Source: Oscillospiraceae bacterium (GTDB lineage Bacteria > Bacillota > Clostridia > Oscillospirales > Ruminococcaceae). From it: DNA of 64,000 bases. Shown in pieces: positions 15,885 to 24,458 of this stretch (positions are counted from its first letter, which is position 1; each line of letters starts with the position of its first letter). The translations under genes were made by a program, and so were the position numbers. The DNA lies in contig SFJO01000004.1 in assembly GCA_004555865.1 (NCBI GenBank), positions 83,941-147,940 on the forward strand. Reading direction: 5' to 3'. Under the pieces are notes generated by a model. The model did not search any database. It saw only the letters and a program-made list of their open reading frames with translations, and was not told where the DNA came from.

Positions 15885-17003
15885 ATGAAGTATTGCAAAC
15901 GCTGCACCATGCCTGACACCCGCCCCGGCATCACCTTTGACGCCGAGGGGGTGTGCAGTGCCTGCCGCCATTACGAGCACCGCAAACTGGTGGACTGGGA
16001 CGCCCGCTGGAAGGAATTCGAGGCCCTGTGCGACAAGTACCGCGGCTGCAACGGCCCCGGCGGCTACGACTGCGCCGTTGCCGTCTCCGGCGGCAAGGAC
16101 AGCCACTTCCAGGTCTACATCCTGAAAGAGGTCATGCACATGAACCCCATCCTCTTCAGCGTGGAGGACAACTTCCCCATGACCGAGGCGGGCCAGCACA
16201 ACATCAAAAACATCTCCGAGGCCTTCGGCTGCACCATCATCAGCTGCAAGCCCAACATCAAGGCCCAGAAAACCCTGATGCGCGCCTTCTTTGAAAAGTA
16301 CGGCAAGCCCACCTGGTATGTGGACCGCCTGATCTACACCTTCCCCCTGCACATGGCCCTGAAGTTCAACACCCCGCTGCTGTGCTACGGCGAGAACGTG
16401 AGCTTCGAGTACGGCGGCTGCGCCGACGAGGAGACCTACAGCGCCAAGGGGCAGATCGAAAACGGCGTGGCCGTGGGATTCCCCGATGAAGAACTGCTGA
16501 GCTACGGCGTGAGCGAGAACGACCTGGCCCTGACCAAGGCCCCCACCGCCGAAGAGCTGGCCAAGCTGGACCCCTTCTACATGAGCTACTTCCTGCCCTG
16601 GAACAGCTACAAGAACTACCAGCTGGCCAAGAGCCGCGGCTTCCACGACCTGACCCATGAGTGGGACCGCACCCATCACGCCGAAAACTTCGACCAGATC
16701 GACAGCCGCGCCTATCTGGTGCACAGCTGGCTGAAGTACCCCAAGTTCGGCCATGCCGCCGCCACCGACTACACCGCCCGCTACATCCGCTACGGCATGA
16801 TGACCCGCGAAGAGGCCATTCCCATCATCAAAGAGCGGGACGGCGCGCTGGACCCCCTGTGCGTGCGGGACTTCTGCGCCTTCTGCGGCTACACCGAGGC
16901 CGAGTTCTGGGCCATCATCGACAAGTTCTACAACCGCGACATCTTCTATAAGGACGAATACGGCCGCTGGATGCTGAAAGAGCCCATCTGGGCAGAAAAG
17001 TAA
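15885..17003 (+). CDS. N-acetyl sugar amidotransferase (PseA/WbpG-like)
   Basis: This 372-residue protein has an N-terminal zinc-type motif CKRCTMPDTRPGITFD with C-SAC following, and a PP-loop ATP pyrophosphatase motif AVAVSGGKDSHFQVYILKE near residue 65. It ends with the family's FCAFCGYTEAEFW. Members convert a sugar carbonyl or carboxyl group to an amidine during synthesis of pseudaminic, legionaminic or O-antigen sugars, using ammonia from a HisH-like partner. No partner glutaminase or nonulosonate genes are seen nearby, so it may work with proteins encoded elsewhere. The start at 15885 is set by AAAGGAG 8 bases upstream; longer upstream frame is unsupported. It is monocistronic with a perfect terminator after it. 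Confidence 0.85.
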   Translation: MKYCKRCTMPDTRPGITFDAEGVCSACRHYEHRKLVDWDARWKEFEALCDKYRGCNGPGGYDCAVAVSGGKDSHFQVYILKEVMHMNPILFSVEDNFPMTEAGQHNIKNISEAFGCTIISCKPNIKAQKTLMRAFFEKYGKPTWYVDRLIYTFPLHMALKFNTPLLCYGENVSFEYGGCADEETYSAKGQIENGVAVGFPDEELLSYGVSENDLALTKAPTAEELAKLDPFYMSYFLPWNSYKNYQLAKSRGFHDLTHEWDRTHHAENFDQIDSRAYLVHSWLKYPKFGHAAATDYTARYIRYGMMTREEAIPIIKERDGALDPLCVRDFCAFCGYTEAEFWAIIDKFYNRDIFYKDEYGRWMLKEPIWAEK

Positions 17004-17046
17004 GCCGCCGCTCCCAACTCCGCTTTTATCGCGCATAAATTGTGCC

Positions 17047-17094
17047 GAGCCGCCTTCTCCCGCCGCAATGGGAGAAGGCGGCTCGTTTATTTCT
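17047..17094 (+). terminator. Terminator of the amidotransferase gene
   Basis: GAGCCGCCTTCTCCC and its exact mirror GGGAGAAGGCGGCTC (17047-17084) flank an 8-base loop, followed by GTTTATTTCT. Confidence 0.9.
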
Positions 17095-17133
17095 GCGCGT
17101 TTTTATCCTTCACGCGGCGCAAAGTTCTCACAC

Positions 17134-17176
17134 AAAAAGCAGGCGCGATGCCGTTTTCAGCATCGCGCCTGCTTTT
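17134..17176. terminator. Convergent terminator before the EF-G-like gene
   Basis: AAAAAGCAGGCGCGATGC pairs with GCATCGCGCCTGCTTTTG around an 8-base loop; A and T runs on both sides suit transcription from either direction, including the leftward EF-G-like gene. Confidence 0.85.
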
Positions 17177-17293
17177 GTTTCATCGGGGCCGGGCGGCCGG
17201 TTCAAGGGCCGGTTCGCGCATTCACGCAAGGAGCTTGGCCGCTCATGGGCAGGCCCTGCCCGCCGCCTTCCCGGGGATGCATTGGGATGGAGG

Positions 17294-19372
17294 TCAGTCC
17301 TCGTCGCCGGTGGTGTTGCCCAGCTTCTTGGCCTCCTCGATCACCTTGGCCTCCAGGTTGGAGGGCAGGTTCTCGTAGCGCACAAAGTCGAACTCAAAGT
17401 GGCCGCGGCCCTGGGTCAACTGGCGCATAAAGGTGGTAAAGTCCTGCATTTCGGCCATGGGTACTTCGGCTTCCACCACCTGCAGGCCATCCTCATCCGG
17501 GCTCATGCCCAGAACACGGCCGCGGCGCTTGGTCACCTCGCCCATGATATCGCCGGTGTTGTCGGCAGGCACGTGGGCCTTCAGGCTGCCCACCGGCTCC
17601 AGCAGAACGGGGCCTGCCTCGGGCAGGGCTGCCTTATAGGCCAGCTTGGCCGCCATGATGAAGGCCATTTCGCTGGAGTCCACCGGGTGATAGCTGCCGT
17701 CCAGCAGGGTGGCCTTCAGGCCAACCACCGGGTATCCGGCCAGCACACCGTGCTGCGCGGCCTGGCGCAGGCCTTTTTCCACGGCGGGGAAGTAGTTCTT
17801 GGGCACACTGCCGCCGAACACCTTCTCTTCAAACACCAGCTCCTCGCTGTCACAGGGCTCAAACTCGATCCACACATCGCCGAACTGGCCATGGCCGCCG
17901 GTCTGCTTCTTGTGGCGGCCCTGGGCCTTGCACTTTTTGCGCACGGACTCACGGTAGGCCACACGGGGCGTGGTCAGGGTCACGTCCACGCCGAACTTCG
18001 CCTTCAGGCGGGCGCACACCACGTCCAGATGCTGCTCGCCCAGGCCGGAGAGCAGCTGTTGGCCGGTCTCGCCGTCCACGCGGAAGTTGATGGTGGGGTC
18101 CTCCTCCATCAGGCGGGCCAGCGCCGCGCCGATCTTGCCCTCGTCGCCCTTCTTGGCCACCTTCAGGGCCATGCTCAGGGTGGGGTTGGGGAAGGCTGCG
18201 GTGGGCAGGCTCACCACGCGGGCCGGGTCACACAGGGTGTCGCCGGTTTTGGCGGTGGCCAGCTTGGTAATCACGCCGATGTCGCCGGCGGTGATCTCGG
18301 TCACGTCGGTCTGCTTCTTGCCGCGCACGCTCACCAGCTTGCCCATGCGCTCCGGCTCACCGGTGCGGGAGTTGACCAGGCTGCTGGCGGCCGTCAGCTT
18401 GCCGCTGGCCACCTTCACATAGCTCATCTTGCCCACGAAGGGGTCGGCAACGGTCTTGAACACCAGAACGGCGGTGGGGTCGCCCGGCTCGCAGGGCAGC
18501 TTCACAGGGTTGCCGTCCTTATCTTCGGCTGCAAAGGCCTCCAGATGGGGGCTGGGCAGCAGTTTTTCCATATTGTACAGCAGCATATCCAGCGCCTGCA
18601 GGTTCAGGGCGCTGCCGCAGAACACGGGAGTGATGACGCCGCTCTTCACGCCGATGCGCATGCCTTCCACGATTTCCTCGGTGGTAAAGGCTTCGCCGCC
18701 GAAGAACTTCTCCATCAGGGCGTCGTCGGTCTCGGCCACGGCCTCGCTCATGGCTTCCACCAGGCCGTCAAACCGGTGGCCCATGTCGGGCAGATCCACC
18801 TGAATCTGCTTGCCGCTCTCATACTTGAAGGCCTTCTGGCTGAACAGGTTCACATACAGCATGGTGCCGTCGTCCTGCTTGACGGGCACCACACAGGGGC
18901 AGATGGAGGGGCCGAACTTGACCTTCAGGTCCTCCAGAATCTTATAGAAATCCGCATTCTCCAGGTCCATCTTGCTGACGAACACCATGCGGCTCTTGCC
19001 ATATTTCTCGGCCAGCTTGTAGGCCTTTTCCGCGCCCACGGTCACGCCCGAACGGCCGGAAACCGTAATCAGCACGCTCTCTGCCGCGGCGATGCCCTCG
19101 TACAGGCCCGCCTCAAAGTCAAACAGGCCGGGCACGTCGATCAGGTTGAACTTATAGCCGTTGTTCTCCACAGGAGCCACTGCGGAGGACAGCGAAGCGT
19201 GGCGCTTTGCCTCTTCGGGATCAAAATCGCAAACGGTGGTGCCGTCTTCCACCCGGCCCATGCGCTCCAGCGCGCCGGTCAGGTAGAGCAGAGCTTCCAC
19301 CAGCGTGGTTTTGCCGCAGCCGCCGTGACCGGCGACCAGGATGTTGCGGATGTTCGTGTTTGCGTAGCTCAT
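17294..19372 (-). CDS. Elongation factor G-like GTPase (EF-G2-type paralogue)
   Basis: The 692-residue protein has the five-domain EF-G layout and length but unusual GTPase motifs. G1 is GHGGCGKTT (residues 15-23), G3 is DVPGL (79-83) where canonical EF-G has DTPGH, and G4 is SKMD (133-136) instead of NKMD. Domain IV keeps GRHKKQTGGHGQFGDVWIEF, and the C-terminal region ends with TKRRGRVLGM and the domain V fold. The missing His of G3 is the residue normally needed for ribosome-stimulated GTP hydrolysis. It fits the EF-G-like subfamily of unclear function rather than the main translocase or a tetracycline-protection protein. It is monocistronic with its own promoter at 19440-19467. Confidence 0.85.
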   Translation of the reverse strand: MSYANTNIRNILVAGHGGCGKTTLVEALLYLTGALERMGRVEDGTTVCDFDPEEAKRHASLSSAVAPVENNGYKFNLIDVPGLFDFEAGLYEGIAAAESVLITVSGRSGVTVGAEKAYKLAEKYGKSRMVFVSKMDLENADFYKILEDLKVKFGPSICPCVVPVKQDDGTMLYVNLFSQKAFKYESGKQIQVDLPDMGHRFDGLVEAMSEAVAETDDALMEKFFGGEAFTTEEIVEGMRIGVKSGVITPVFCGSALNLQALDMLLYNMEKLLPSPHLEAFAAEDKDGNPVKLPCEPGDPTAVLVFKTVADPFVGKMSYVKVASGKLTAASSLVNSRTGEPERMGKLVSVRGKKQTDVTEITAGDIGVITKLATAKTGDTLCDPARVVSLPTAAFPNPTLSMALKVAKKGDEGKIGAALARLMEEDPTINFRVDGETGQQLLSGLGEQHLDVVCARLKAKFGVDVTLTTPRVAYRESVRKKCKAQGRHKKQTGGHGQFGDVWIEFEPCDSEELVFEEKVFGGSVPKNYFPAVEKGLRQAAQHGVLAGYPVVGLKATLLDGSYHPVDSSEMAFIMAAKLAYKAALPEAGPVLLEPVGSLKAHVPADNTGDIMGEVTKRRGRVLGMSPDEDGLQVVEAEVPMAEMQDFTTFMRQLTQGRGHFEFDFVRYENLPSNLEAKVIEEAKKLGNTTGDED

Positions 19373-19439
19373 CTCTCTTACCTCTTCCCTATGGGAGCTT
19401 TGGGCTGCCCGCCCATGTCCCTTAGCAACTTATACAAAA

Positions 19440-19467
19440 ATAGTACCACATTTTCCGCCATTTTCAA
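19440..19467 (-). promoter_or_regulatory. Promoter of the EF-G-like gene
   Basis: TTGAAA (19462-19467) and TACTAT (19440-19445) are 16 bases apart on the minus strand, 67 bases before the start codon. The gap 19373-19686 otherwise holds only this promoter and the terminator at 19611-19660. Confidence 0.65.
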
Positions 19468-19610
19468 GGATATTGTGCTGAAACAGCCGCGGAACAGGCG
19501 AAGAAATTTCCGGGCAATGTTTGTACATTTTGACAAAAGGCTTAGGAAAGGGACGATCGTATAAATCTTTTTGACAAACCGGCCGGGCCTGCTCCCCCCT
19601 GAAGCGCACA

Positions 19611-19660
19611 AAAAGCAGCCGCCCTTGGGCCCCGGTTTCGGGCCGAACGGCGGCTGCTTT
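19611..19660 (-). terminator. Terminator of the YdcF-like gene
   Basis: AAAGCAGCCGCC pairs with GGCGGCTGCTTT around an inner GGCCC/GGGCC stem, followed on the minus strand by TTTTTG. Confidence 0.75.
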
Positions 19661-19686
19661 CGTATGCTTCTGCGGCAGAGGGGCGC

Positions 19687-20361
19687 TCACTTCACGCCGT
19701 TCCACCGGTCCAGCATACTGGGTGCGTCCGGGTCAAAGCGCTCTCCGGCCAGCTGCTGGCAGTACATCTCGCCGAACTGATGGCCGATCTTTTCCAGCTC
19801 GCTGAACACCAGGTTGATGCCCTCCGGGGTGGTGTGCCAGGTCGCCTTCGTGATGCCTTCAATGTCCTGCGGGCAGATAAAAAACTGCGTCTCCGGGTAG
19901 AAATACTGATAATACATATACGCCCGCCGGGCATGGAGCGATTTGCACACCAGAATGGCCCGGCGCACATTCAGCCCTGCGGCGTTGGTCACGCGGCGGG
20001 AGAAGCGGGCATTGTCCCAGGTGGAGACCGCCCGATCCTCTTTCAGAAACGCCGTCTCATCCACGCCGTTTTTCACGCACACATCCCGCAGAAATTCCCA
20101 CTCGGTGGCGTAGGGGCCGGGGTAGCGGTCGGCCAGGCTCTGGGCCCCAATAAAGCGCCCGTCGTGGACGCTGTACCGCCCCGAGGGCAGAATGACCGGG
20201 GCCAGCCCCTGCCGCCACAGCGCGGCAGCTCGCTCGCCCACCTCCGGATAGGCGCCGCCGGTAATAAAAATCACATCGGCAGGCTGCGGTTCATCCCGCA
20301 GAAAGACAAAGTTCCCGATCTCCGCCAGCGGGTCGCGGGCCGGGGTGTTTGGCTGCATCAT
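19687..20361 (-). CDS. YdcF-like DUF218 protein
   Basis: The 224-residue product (counting from the first of two adjacent ATG codons after AAAGGAG) belongs to the DUF218/YdcF family, nucleotide-binding-like proteins with SanA relatives. Visible motifs are ADVIFITGGAYPEVGERAAALW, of which ITGG and the following helix are the conserved core, then DRAVSTWDNARFSRRV and AILVCKSLHARRAYMYYQY. There is no membrane segment, so it is cytoplasmic. Members may bind S-adenosylmethionine or act in envelope metabolism; no specific reaction can be assigned. It precedes glnS on the opposite side of a shared repeat and has its own terminator. Confidence 0.8.
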   Translation of the reverse strand: MMQPNTPARDPLAEIGNFVFLRDEPQPADVIFITGGAYPEVGERAAALWRQGLAPVILPSGRYSVHDGRFIGAQSLADRYPGPYATEWEFLRDVCVKNGVDETAFLKEDRAVSTWDNARFSRRVTNAAGLNVRRAILVCKSLHARRAYMYYQYFYPETQFFICPQDIEGITKATWHTTPEGINLVFSELEKIGHQFGEMYCQQLAGERFDPDAPSMLDRWNGVK

Positions 20362-20403
20362 AATGGCTCCTTTCGATGGGCGCTTTCTGCCGCGGAGATT
20401 TTG

Positions 20404-20423
20404 GCTTCCCCCGAGGGGAAGGC
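20404..20423. repeat. Dispersed palindromic repeat, copy 2
   Basis: GCTTCCCCCGAGGGGAAGGC, a shortened copy of the window-wide family, lies between glnS and the YdcF-like gene. Confidence 0.6.
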
Positions 20424-20453
20424 ATTGCCTGCGCAGCATGAAGCCACACACCC

Positions 20454-20486
20454 AAAAAGGGCCGGGCCAAACGGCCCGGCCCTTTT
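20454..20486 (-). terminator. Terminator of glnS
   Basis: GGGCCGGGCC pairs with GGCCCGGCCC around the loop AAAC, followed on the minus strand by TTTTT. Confidence 0.9.
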
Positions 20487-20515
20487 GCTGTTTCGTACTG
20501 CTTTGCAGCCCTGTA

Positions 20516-22186
20516 TTACTTCTTCATGGTCTTGGCGAAGCTGTCCTTCAGGGTCACAATGCGGTTGAAGGCACCCGGCTTCTTGGAGTCGGGGGTAAAG
20601 TAGCCCATCCGGACGAACTGGAACTTCTCGCCGGGCTTGGCGTCGGCCAGGCTGGCCTCCAGCTTGGCGCAGGGCATATCCACCACGCTCTCGGGGTTCA
20701 GGTAGTCCTTGTAGTCCGCTCCGTCGGGAATGCCGTTCATGTTGGCCTCGGTGAACAGGGCGTTGTACAGGCGGGCGTCTGCGTCCACGGCGCTGGCGCA
20801 GCTGACCCAGTGAATGGTGCCCTTTACCTTGCGGCCGTCCACAGGGTTGCCGTTGCCGCTCTCCAGATCGGCGGTGCAGTGGATGGCGGTCACATTGCCG
20901 GCTTCGTCCTGCTCCACGCCGCTGCACTTCACAATATACGCGCCCATCAGGCGGACCTCGCCGCCCACGGTGAGCCGCTTGAACTTCGGCGGGGGCACCA
21001 GCGCAAAGTCGCTGCGCTCGATCCACACCTCACCGGAGAACTCCACCGGACGGGTGGAATCATCGCCCGCATCCCGGTTGGGGTTGTTGGCCACGTCAAA
21101 GGTCTCGGTCTTGCCGGCGGGATAGTTGTCGATCACCAGCTTCACCGGGTCCAGCACCGCCATGCGGCGGGCGGCGCCCATCTCCAGTTCCGCCCGCATG
21201 CAGGCCTCCAGCTGGCGCATATCCACCAGGCTGTCCGCCTTGGCAATGCCGGCCTCTTTCACGAAGGTGAAGATGGCGGTGGGGCTGTAGCCGCGGCGGC
21301 GCAGGCCGCACAGGGTGGGCATCCGGGGATCGTCCCAGCCATCCACAATGCCCATCTCCACCAGCTCGCGCAGGTAGCGCTTGCTCATCACGGTGTTGGT
21401 CACGTTCAGGCGGGCAAATTCGCGCTGTTTGGGGAAGTGGCCGCCGCTGGTGTTCTCAATGACCCACTCGTACAGGGGGCGGTGGTTCTCAAACTCCAGG
21501 CTGCACATACTGTGGGTGATGCCCTCAATGGCGTCCTGAATGGGATGGGCGAAGTCGTACAGGGGATAGATGCACCACTTGTCGCCCTGGCGGTGATGAT
21601 GCACCTTTTTAATGCGGTAGATGGCCGGGTCGCGCAGGTTCATGTTGGGGCTGGCCAGGTCGATCTTGGCGCGCAGGGTCCTGGTGCCGTCCGCGAACTC
21701 GCCCGCCCGCATCCGGCGGAACAGGTCCAGGTTTTCCTCGGGGGTGCGGTCCCGGTAGGGGCTGGGCCGGCTGGGCTTGCCCGCGTCGCTGCCGCGGTAC
21801 TCCTGCATCTCCTCACGGGTCAGGTCATCCACATAGGCCTTGCCTTCCTTGATGAGTTTTTCGGCGTACTCATAGCACTGATCGAAGTAATCGCTGCCAT
21901 AGAAGATGCCGCCGTTGGGCACGGCACCCAGCCATTCCAGATCCTGCTGGATGCTCTCCACATACTCCATGTCCTCGCGGGCGGGGTTGGTGTCGTCAAA
22001 GCGCAGGTTGAACTTGCCGCCGTAGGCCTTGGCGATGCTCCAGTTGATGTAGATGGCCTTGGCGCTGCCGATGTGCAGATAGCCGTTGGGCTCCGGCGGG
22101 AAGCGGGTGTGAATCTCCTTCACCGCGCCTGCGGCCAGGTCCGCGTCAATGATGTCGGTCAAAAAATTGCTGGGCCGTTCTTCCAT
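20516..22186 (-). CDS. glnS: Glutaminyl-tRNA synthetase
   Basis: This 556-residue class I synthetase charges tRNA-Gln with glutamine. The HIGH-type motif is FPPEPNGYLHIGSAKAI near residue 30 and the KMSKS-type motif is VMSKRYL near residue 255. NLRFDDTNP and the two C-terminal anticodon-binding beta-barrels follow, ending in KPGAFNRIVTLKDSFAKTMK. Length matches bacterial GlnRS. The start at 22186 follows a GAGGAGGAAT ribosome site. Most Firmicutes rely on misacylation plus GatCAB, so a direct GlnRS, as found in some Clostridia, is notable. It is monocistronic with a strong promoter carrying a palindrome over its start site. Confidence 0.96.
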   Translation of the reverse strand: MEERPSNFLTDIIDADLAAGAVKEIHTRFPPEPNGYLHIGSAKAIYINWSIAKAYGGKFNLRFDDTNPAREDMEYVESIQQDLEWLGAVPNGGIFYGSDYFDQCYEYAEKLIKEGKAYVDDLTREEMQEYRGSDAGKPSRPSPYRDRTPEENLDLFRRMRAGEFADGTRTLRAKIDLASPNMNLRDPAIYRIKKVHHHRQGDKWCIYPLYDFAHPIQDAIEGITHSMCSLEFENHRPLYEWVIENTSGGHFPKQREFARLNVTNTVMSKRYLRELVEMGIVDGWDDPRMPTLCGLRRRGYSPTAIFTFVKEAGIAKADSLVDMRQLEACMRAELEMGAARRMAVLDPVKLVIDNYPAGKTETFDVANNPNRDAGDDSTRPVEFSGEVWIERSDFALVPPPKFKRLTVGGEVRLMGAYIVKCSGVEQDEAGNVTAIHCTADLESGNGNPVDGRKVKGTIHWVSCASAVDADARLYNALFTEANMNGIPDGADYKDYLNPESVVDMPCAKLEASLADAKPGEKFQFVRMGYFTPDSKKPGAFNRIVTLKDSFAKTMKK

Positions 22187-22313
22187 GGTTGATTCCTCCT
22201 CTTTCTGCGGGGCGGGGCACAGAAGCCCGCCGCCGCCCTGCCTTTGCCGCCCTGGGCCGGGCCTCGGTACGAGGCGGCAAAGTTTTCGGCAGTAAGGCAG
22301 CCAAGCGCCGCCT

Positions 22314-22356
22314 TGTACAATAGAGGTATTGTACACCCGGCGCGGCGGTTTTTCAA
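22314..22356 (-). promoter_or_regulatory. glnS promoter with overlapping palindrome
   Basis: TTGAAA (22351-22356) and TACAAT (22328-22333) are exactly 17 bases apart on the minus strand. A perfect inverted repeat TGTACAAT (22314-22321) and ATTGTACA (22328-22335) covers the -10 box and the start point, where a bound repressor would shut the promoter. Confidence 0.7.
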
Positions 22357-22384
22357 TGATTTTGTGTGCGCCGGGCAGCAAAAA

Positions 22385-22446
22385 GCCTTCTCCTTAAGGG
22401 GAAGCCAGGATACCGCGCAGGCAGAGCCTTCCCCGCGAGGGGGAGC
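22385..22446. repeat. Dispersed palindromic repeat, two degenerate copies (copy 3)
   Basis: GCCTTCTCCTTAAGGGGAAG and, 20 bases on, GCCTTCCCCGCGAGGGGGAG form two adjacent copies of the family. Confidence 0.6.
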
Positions 22447-22826
22447 AGAAAGCCGTGCCGCCGCAGGGAACCCCTCCGCAGCCGCAAAGCTTCCCACAAC
22501 AATTCTCCATATCAAGCCCGTTTTTCTCGCCTTCCGGACGGGACAAAACCGCCCGTCTGTGGGCTGATTTTCCGTTCTGCACGCCATTTTTTGAGGTTTT
22601 GTTCAAACTTTTGCTACATTCGCGGGTTAAAATAAGGTAGTTTACGACAGGTTGCTCCCGTTTCGCCATTTACGCAACATATTCGACTTGAAAAAACCGC
22701 GTTTTTCCCATTAAAATATAATGTAAATAAAATGCCTTACCAGGCTCTTTCGGGCGCTGGCAGGCCACACCCACCCGCCTCGGGCGCTGCTGCGCCGGGC
22801 CGGGCGTTCCACTAGGAGGTTACACC

Positions 22827-24458
22827 ATGAGAGCAGGCCTGGATATTGGCTCCACCACCATCAAGTGCGTGGTGCTGGATGACGAAGAGCGGCTTGTCTA
22901 CCATACATACGAGCGACATTACAGCCACATTGTGGAGAAGGCGGAGGAGATCCTCACCCGCGTAAACGACGAGATCGTGCACGGCCAGCCGCTGCTGCTG
23001 TCCATCTCCGGCTCCGCCGGCATGGGCCTGGCCCAAAGCTGCGGCGTGCCCTTTGTGCAGGAGGTTTTTGCCACCCGCGTGGCCGCCAACAAGCTGACCC
23101 CCGGCACCGACTGCATCATTGAGCTGGGCGGCGAGGACGCCAAGATCCTCTTTTTGACCAACGGCACCGAGGTGCGCATGAACGGCAGCTGTGCCGGCGG
23201 CACCGGCGCCTTCATCGACCAGATGGCCACCCTGCTAAAGATGGGCCCCGATGAGATGGACAAGGCCGCCCAGTCCGCCCAGCGCACCTACACCATTGCG
23301 TCCCGCTGCGGCGTGTTTGCCAAAAGCGATGTGCAGCCCCTCATCAACCAGGGCGCGCTGCCCAGCGACATTGCCGCCTCCATCTACAAGGCGGTGGTGA
23401 ACCAGACCATCGCAGGCCTGGCTCAGGGCCGACCCATCACCGGCAACATTCTGTATCTGGGCGGGCCCCTCACCTTCAGCACCGTGCTGCGGGCCAGCTT
23501 TGACGAGGCCCTGGGCGTCAAGGGCCTGTGCCCCGAAAACAGCCTTCTGTACGTGGCGCTGGGCGCGGCGTTCTATTCCGATCAGGAATTCCGCCTGCCC
23601 CAGGTCATCGCCGCGCTGGACAAGTACAGCGCCACCGCCACCTACGCCAGCCAGCCCCCGCTGTTTGCCTCGAAGCAGGAGTACGAGGAGTTCCACGCCC
23701 GCCACATGAAGGCCAGCGTGCCCCGCGTGCCCTTCGGGGCCGACTGCGGGCCGGTGCACATCGGCATTGACTCCGGCTCCACCACCGTCAAGCTGGTGGT
23801 GATCGACGACCAGCGCCGCATTCTGTACACCAACTATCAGCCCAACCTGGGCGAGCCGCTGGAGCTGATCCGCCAGCAGCTGGTGCAGCTGTACGAGCGG
23901 CACCCCGGCCTGCAGGTGGCCAGCGTGACCACCACCGGCTACGGCGAGGAACTGGTTAAAACCGCGTTCTCCGCCGATCTGGGCGTGGTGGAAACCGTGG
24001 CCCACTTCACCGCGGCCAAGTACTTCCTGCCGGATGTGGATTTCATCATCGACATCGGCGGCCAGGACATGAAGTGCTTCAAGATCGAGGACAACGCCAT
24101 CAGCAACATCTTCCTGAACGAGGCCTGCTCCTCCGGCTGCGGCAGCTTTTTGCAGACCTTCGCCCAGGCGCTTGGCTACGACGTGAAGGACTTTGCCGCC
24201 CTGGGCCTGTTTGCCGACCGGCCCGTGGACCTGGGCAGCCGCTGCACCGTGTTCATGAACTCCAGCGTGAAGCAGGCCCAGAAGGACGGCGCGTCTATTG
24301 AGAACATCTCGGCGGGCCTGTCCATCAGCGTGGTAAAAAACGCCCTGTACAAGGTCATCCGTGCCTCCAGCCCGGAGGATCTGGGCCGCAACATCGTGGT
24401 GCAGGGCGGCACCTTCTACAACGAGGCCGTGCTGAGAAGGAGATGGGGGTCAACGTGA
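22827..24458 (+). CDS. Acyl-CoA dehydratase activase-like protein (double BcrAD/BadFG), 3' end frameshifted
   Basis: Two ATPase domains of the HgdC/BadF family follow each other: MRAGLDIGSTTIKCVVLDDE with NGSCAGGTGAFIDQ and SRCGVFAKSD, then HIGIDSGSTTVKLVVIDD with NEACSSGCGSFLQ and GSRCTVFMNSS. The paired Cys positions normally hold a [4Fe-4S] cluster that fires electrons into a 2-hydroxyacyl-CoA dehydratase. The frame ends abruptly as VQGGTFYNEAVLRRRWGST. Homologous proteins continue AVLR-AFEKE-(M/L)GV-x-RPDI-AGLMGAYGAAL, which is exactly what the next frame encodes from 24443. The second domain is thus split by a small deletion or a sequencing error. Substrate and partner dehydratase are unknown. 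Confidence 0.85.
   Translation: MRAGLDIGSTTIKCVVLDDEERLVYHTYERHYSHIVEKAEEILTRVNDEIVHGQPLLLSISGSAGMGLAQSCGVPFVQEVFATRVAANKLTPGTDCIIELGGEDAKILFLTNGTEVRMNGSCAGGTGAFIDQMATLLKMGPDEMDKAAQSAQRTYTIASRCGVFAKSDVQPLINQGALPSDIAASIYKAVVNQTIAGLAQGRPITGNILYLGGPLTFSTVLRASFDEALGVKGLCPENSLLYVALGAAFYSDQEFRLPQVIAALDKYSATATYASQPPLFASKQEYEEFHARHMKASVPRVPFGADCGPVHIGIDSGSTTVKLVVIDDQRRILYTNYQPNLGEPLELIRQQLVQLYERHPGLQVASVTTTGYGEELVKTAFSADLGVVETVAHFTAAKYFLPDVDFIIDIGGQDMKCFKIEDNAISNIFLNEACSSGCGSFLQTFAQALGYDVKDFAALGLFADRPVDLGSRCTVFMNSSVKQAQKDGASIENISAGLSISVVKNALYKVIRASSPEDLGRNIVVQGGTFYNEAVLRRRWGST

Larger units (their letters stand above)
22187..22826. other. 640-base intergenic stretch between glnS and the activase locus
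   Basis: It holds the glnS leader (about 135 GC-rich bases, no T-box seen), the glnS promoter with palindrome, and two degenerate copies of the dispersed repeat. An AT-rich part follows (22580-22740) containing a TATAAT at 22717-22722 without a convincing -35 box, which may serve the activase gene. AGGAGG at 22814-22819 is the activase ribosome site. I see no gene in it. Confidence 0.6.

Noticed and set aside
17294..19372. Ribosomal-protection tetracycline resistance protein
   Set aside because: The overall motifs match EF-G-like paralogues; there is no mobile context, and the G3 and G4 motifs are those of the EF-G2-type group.
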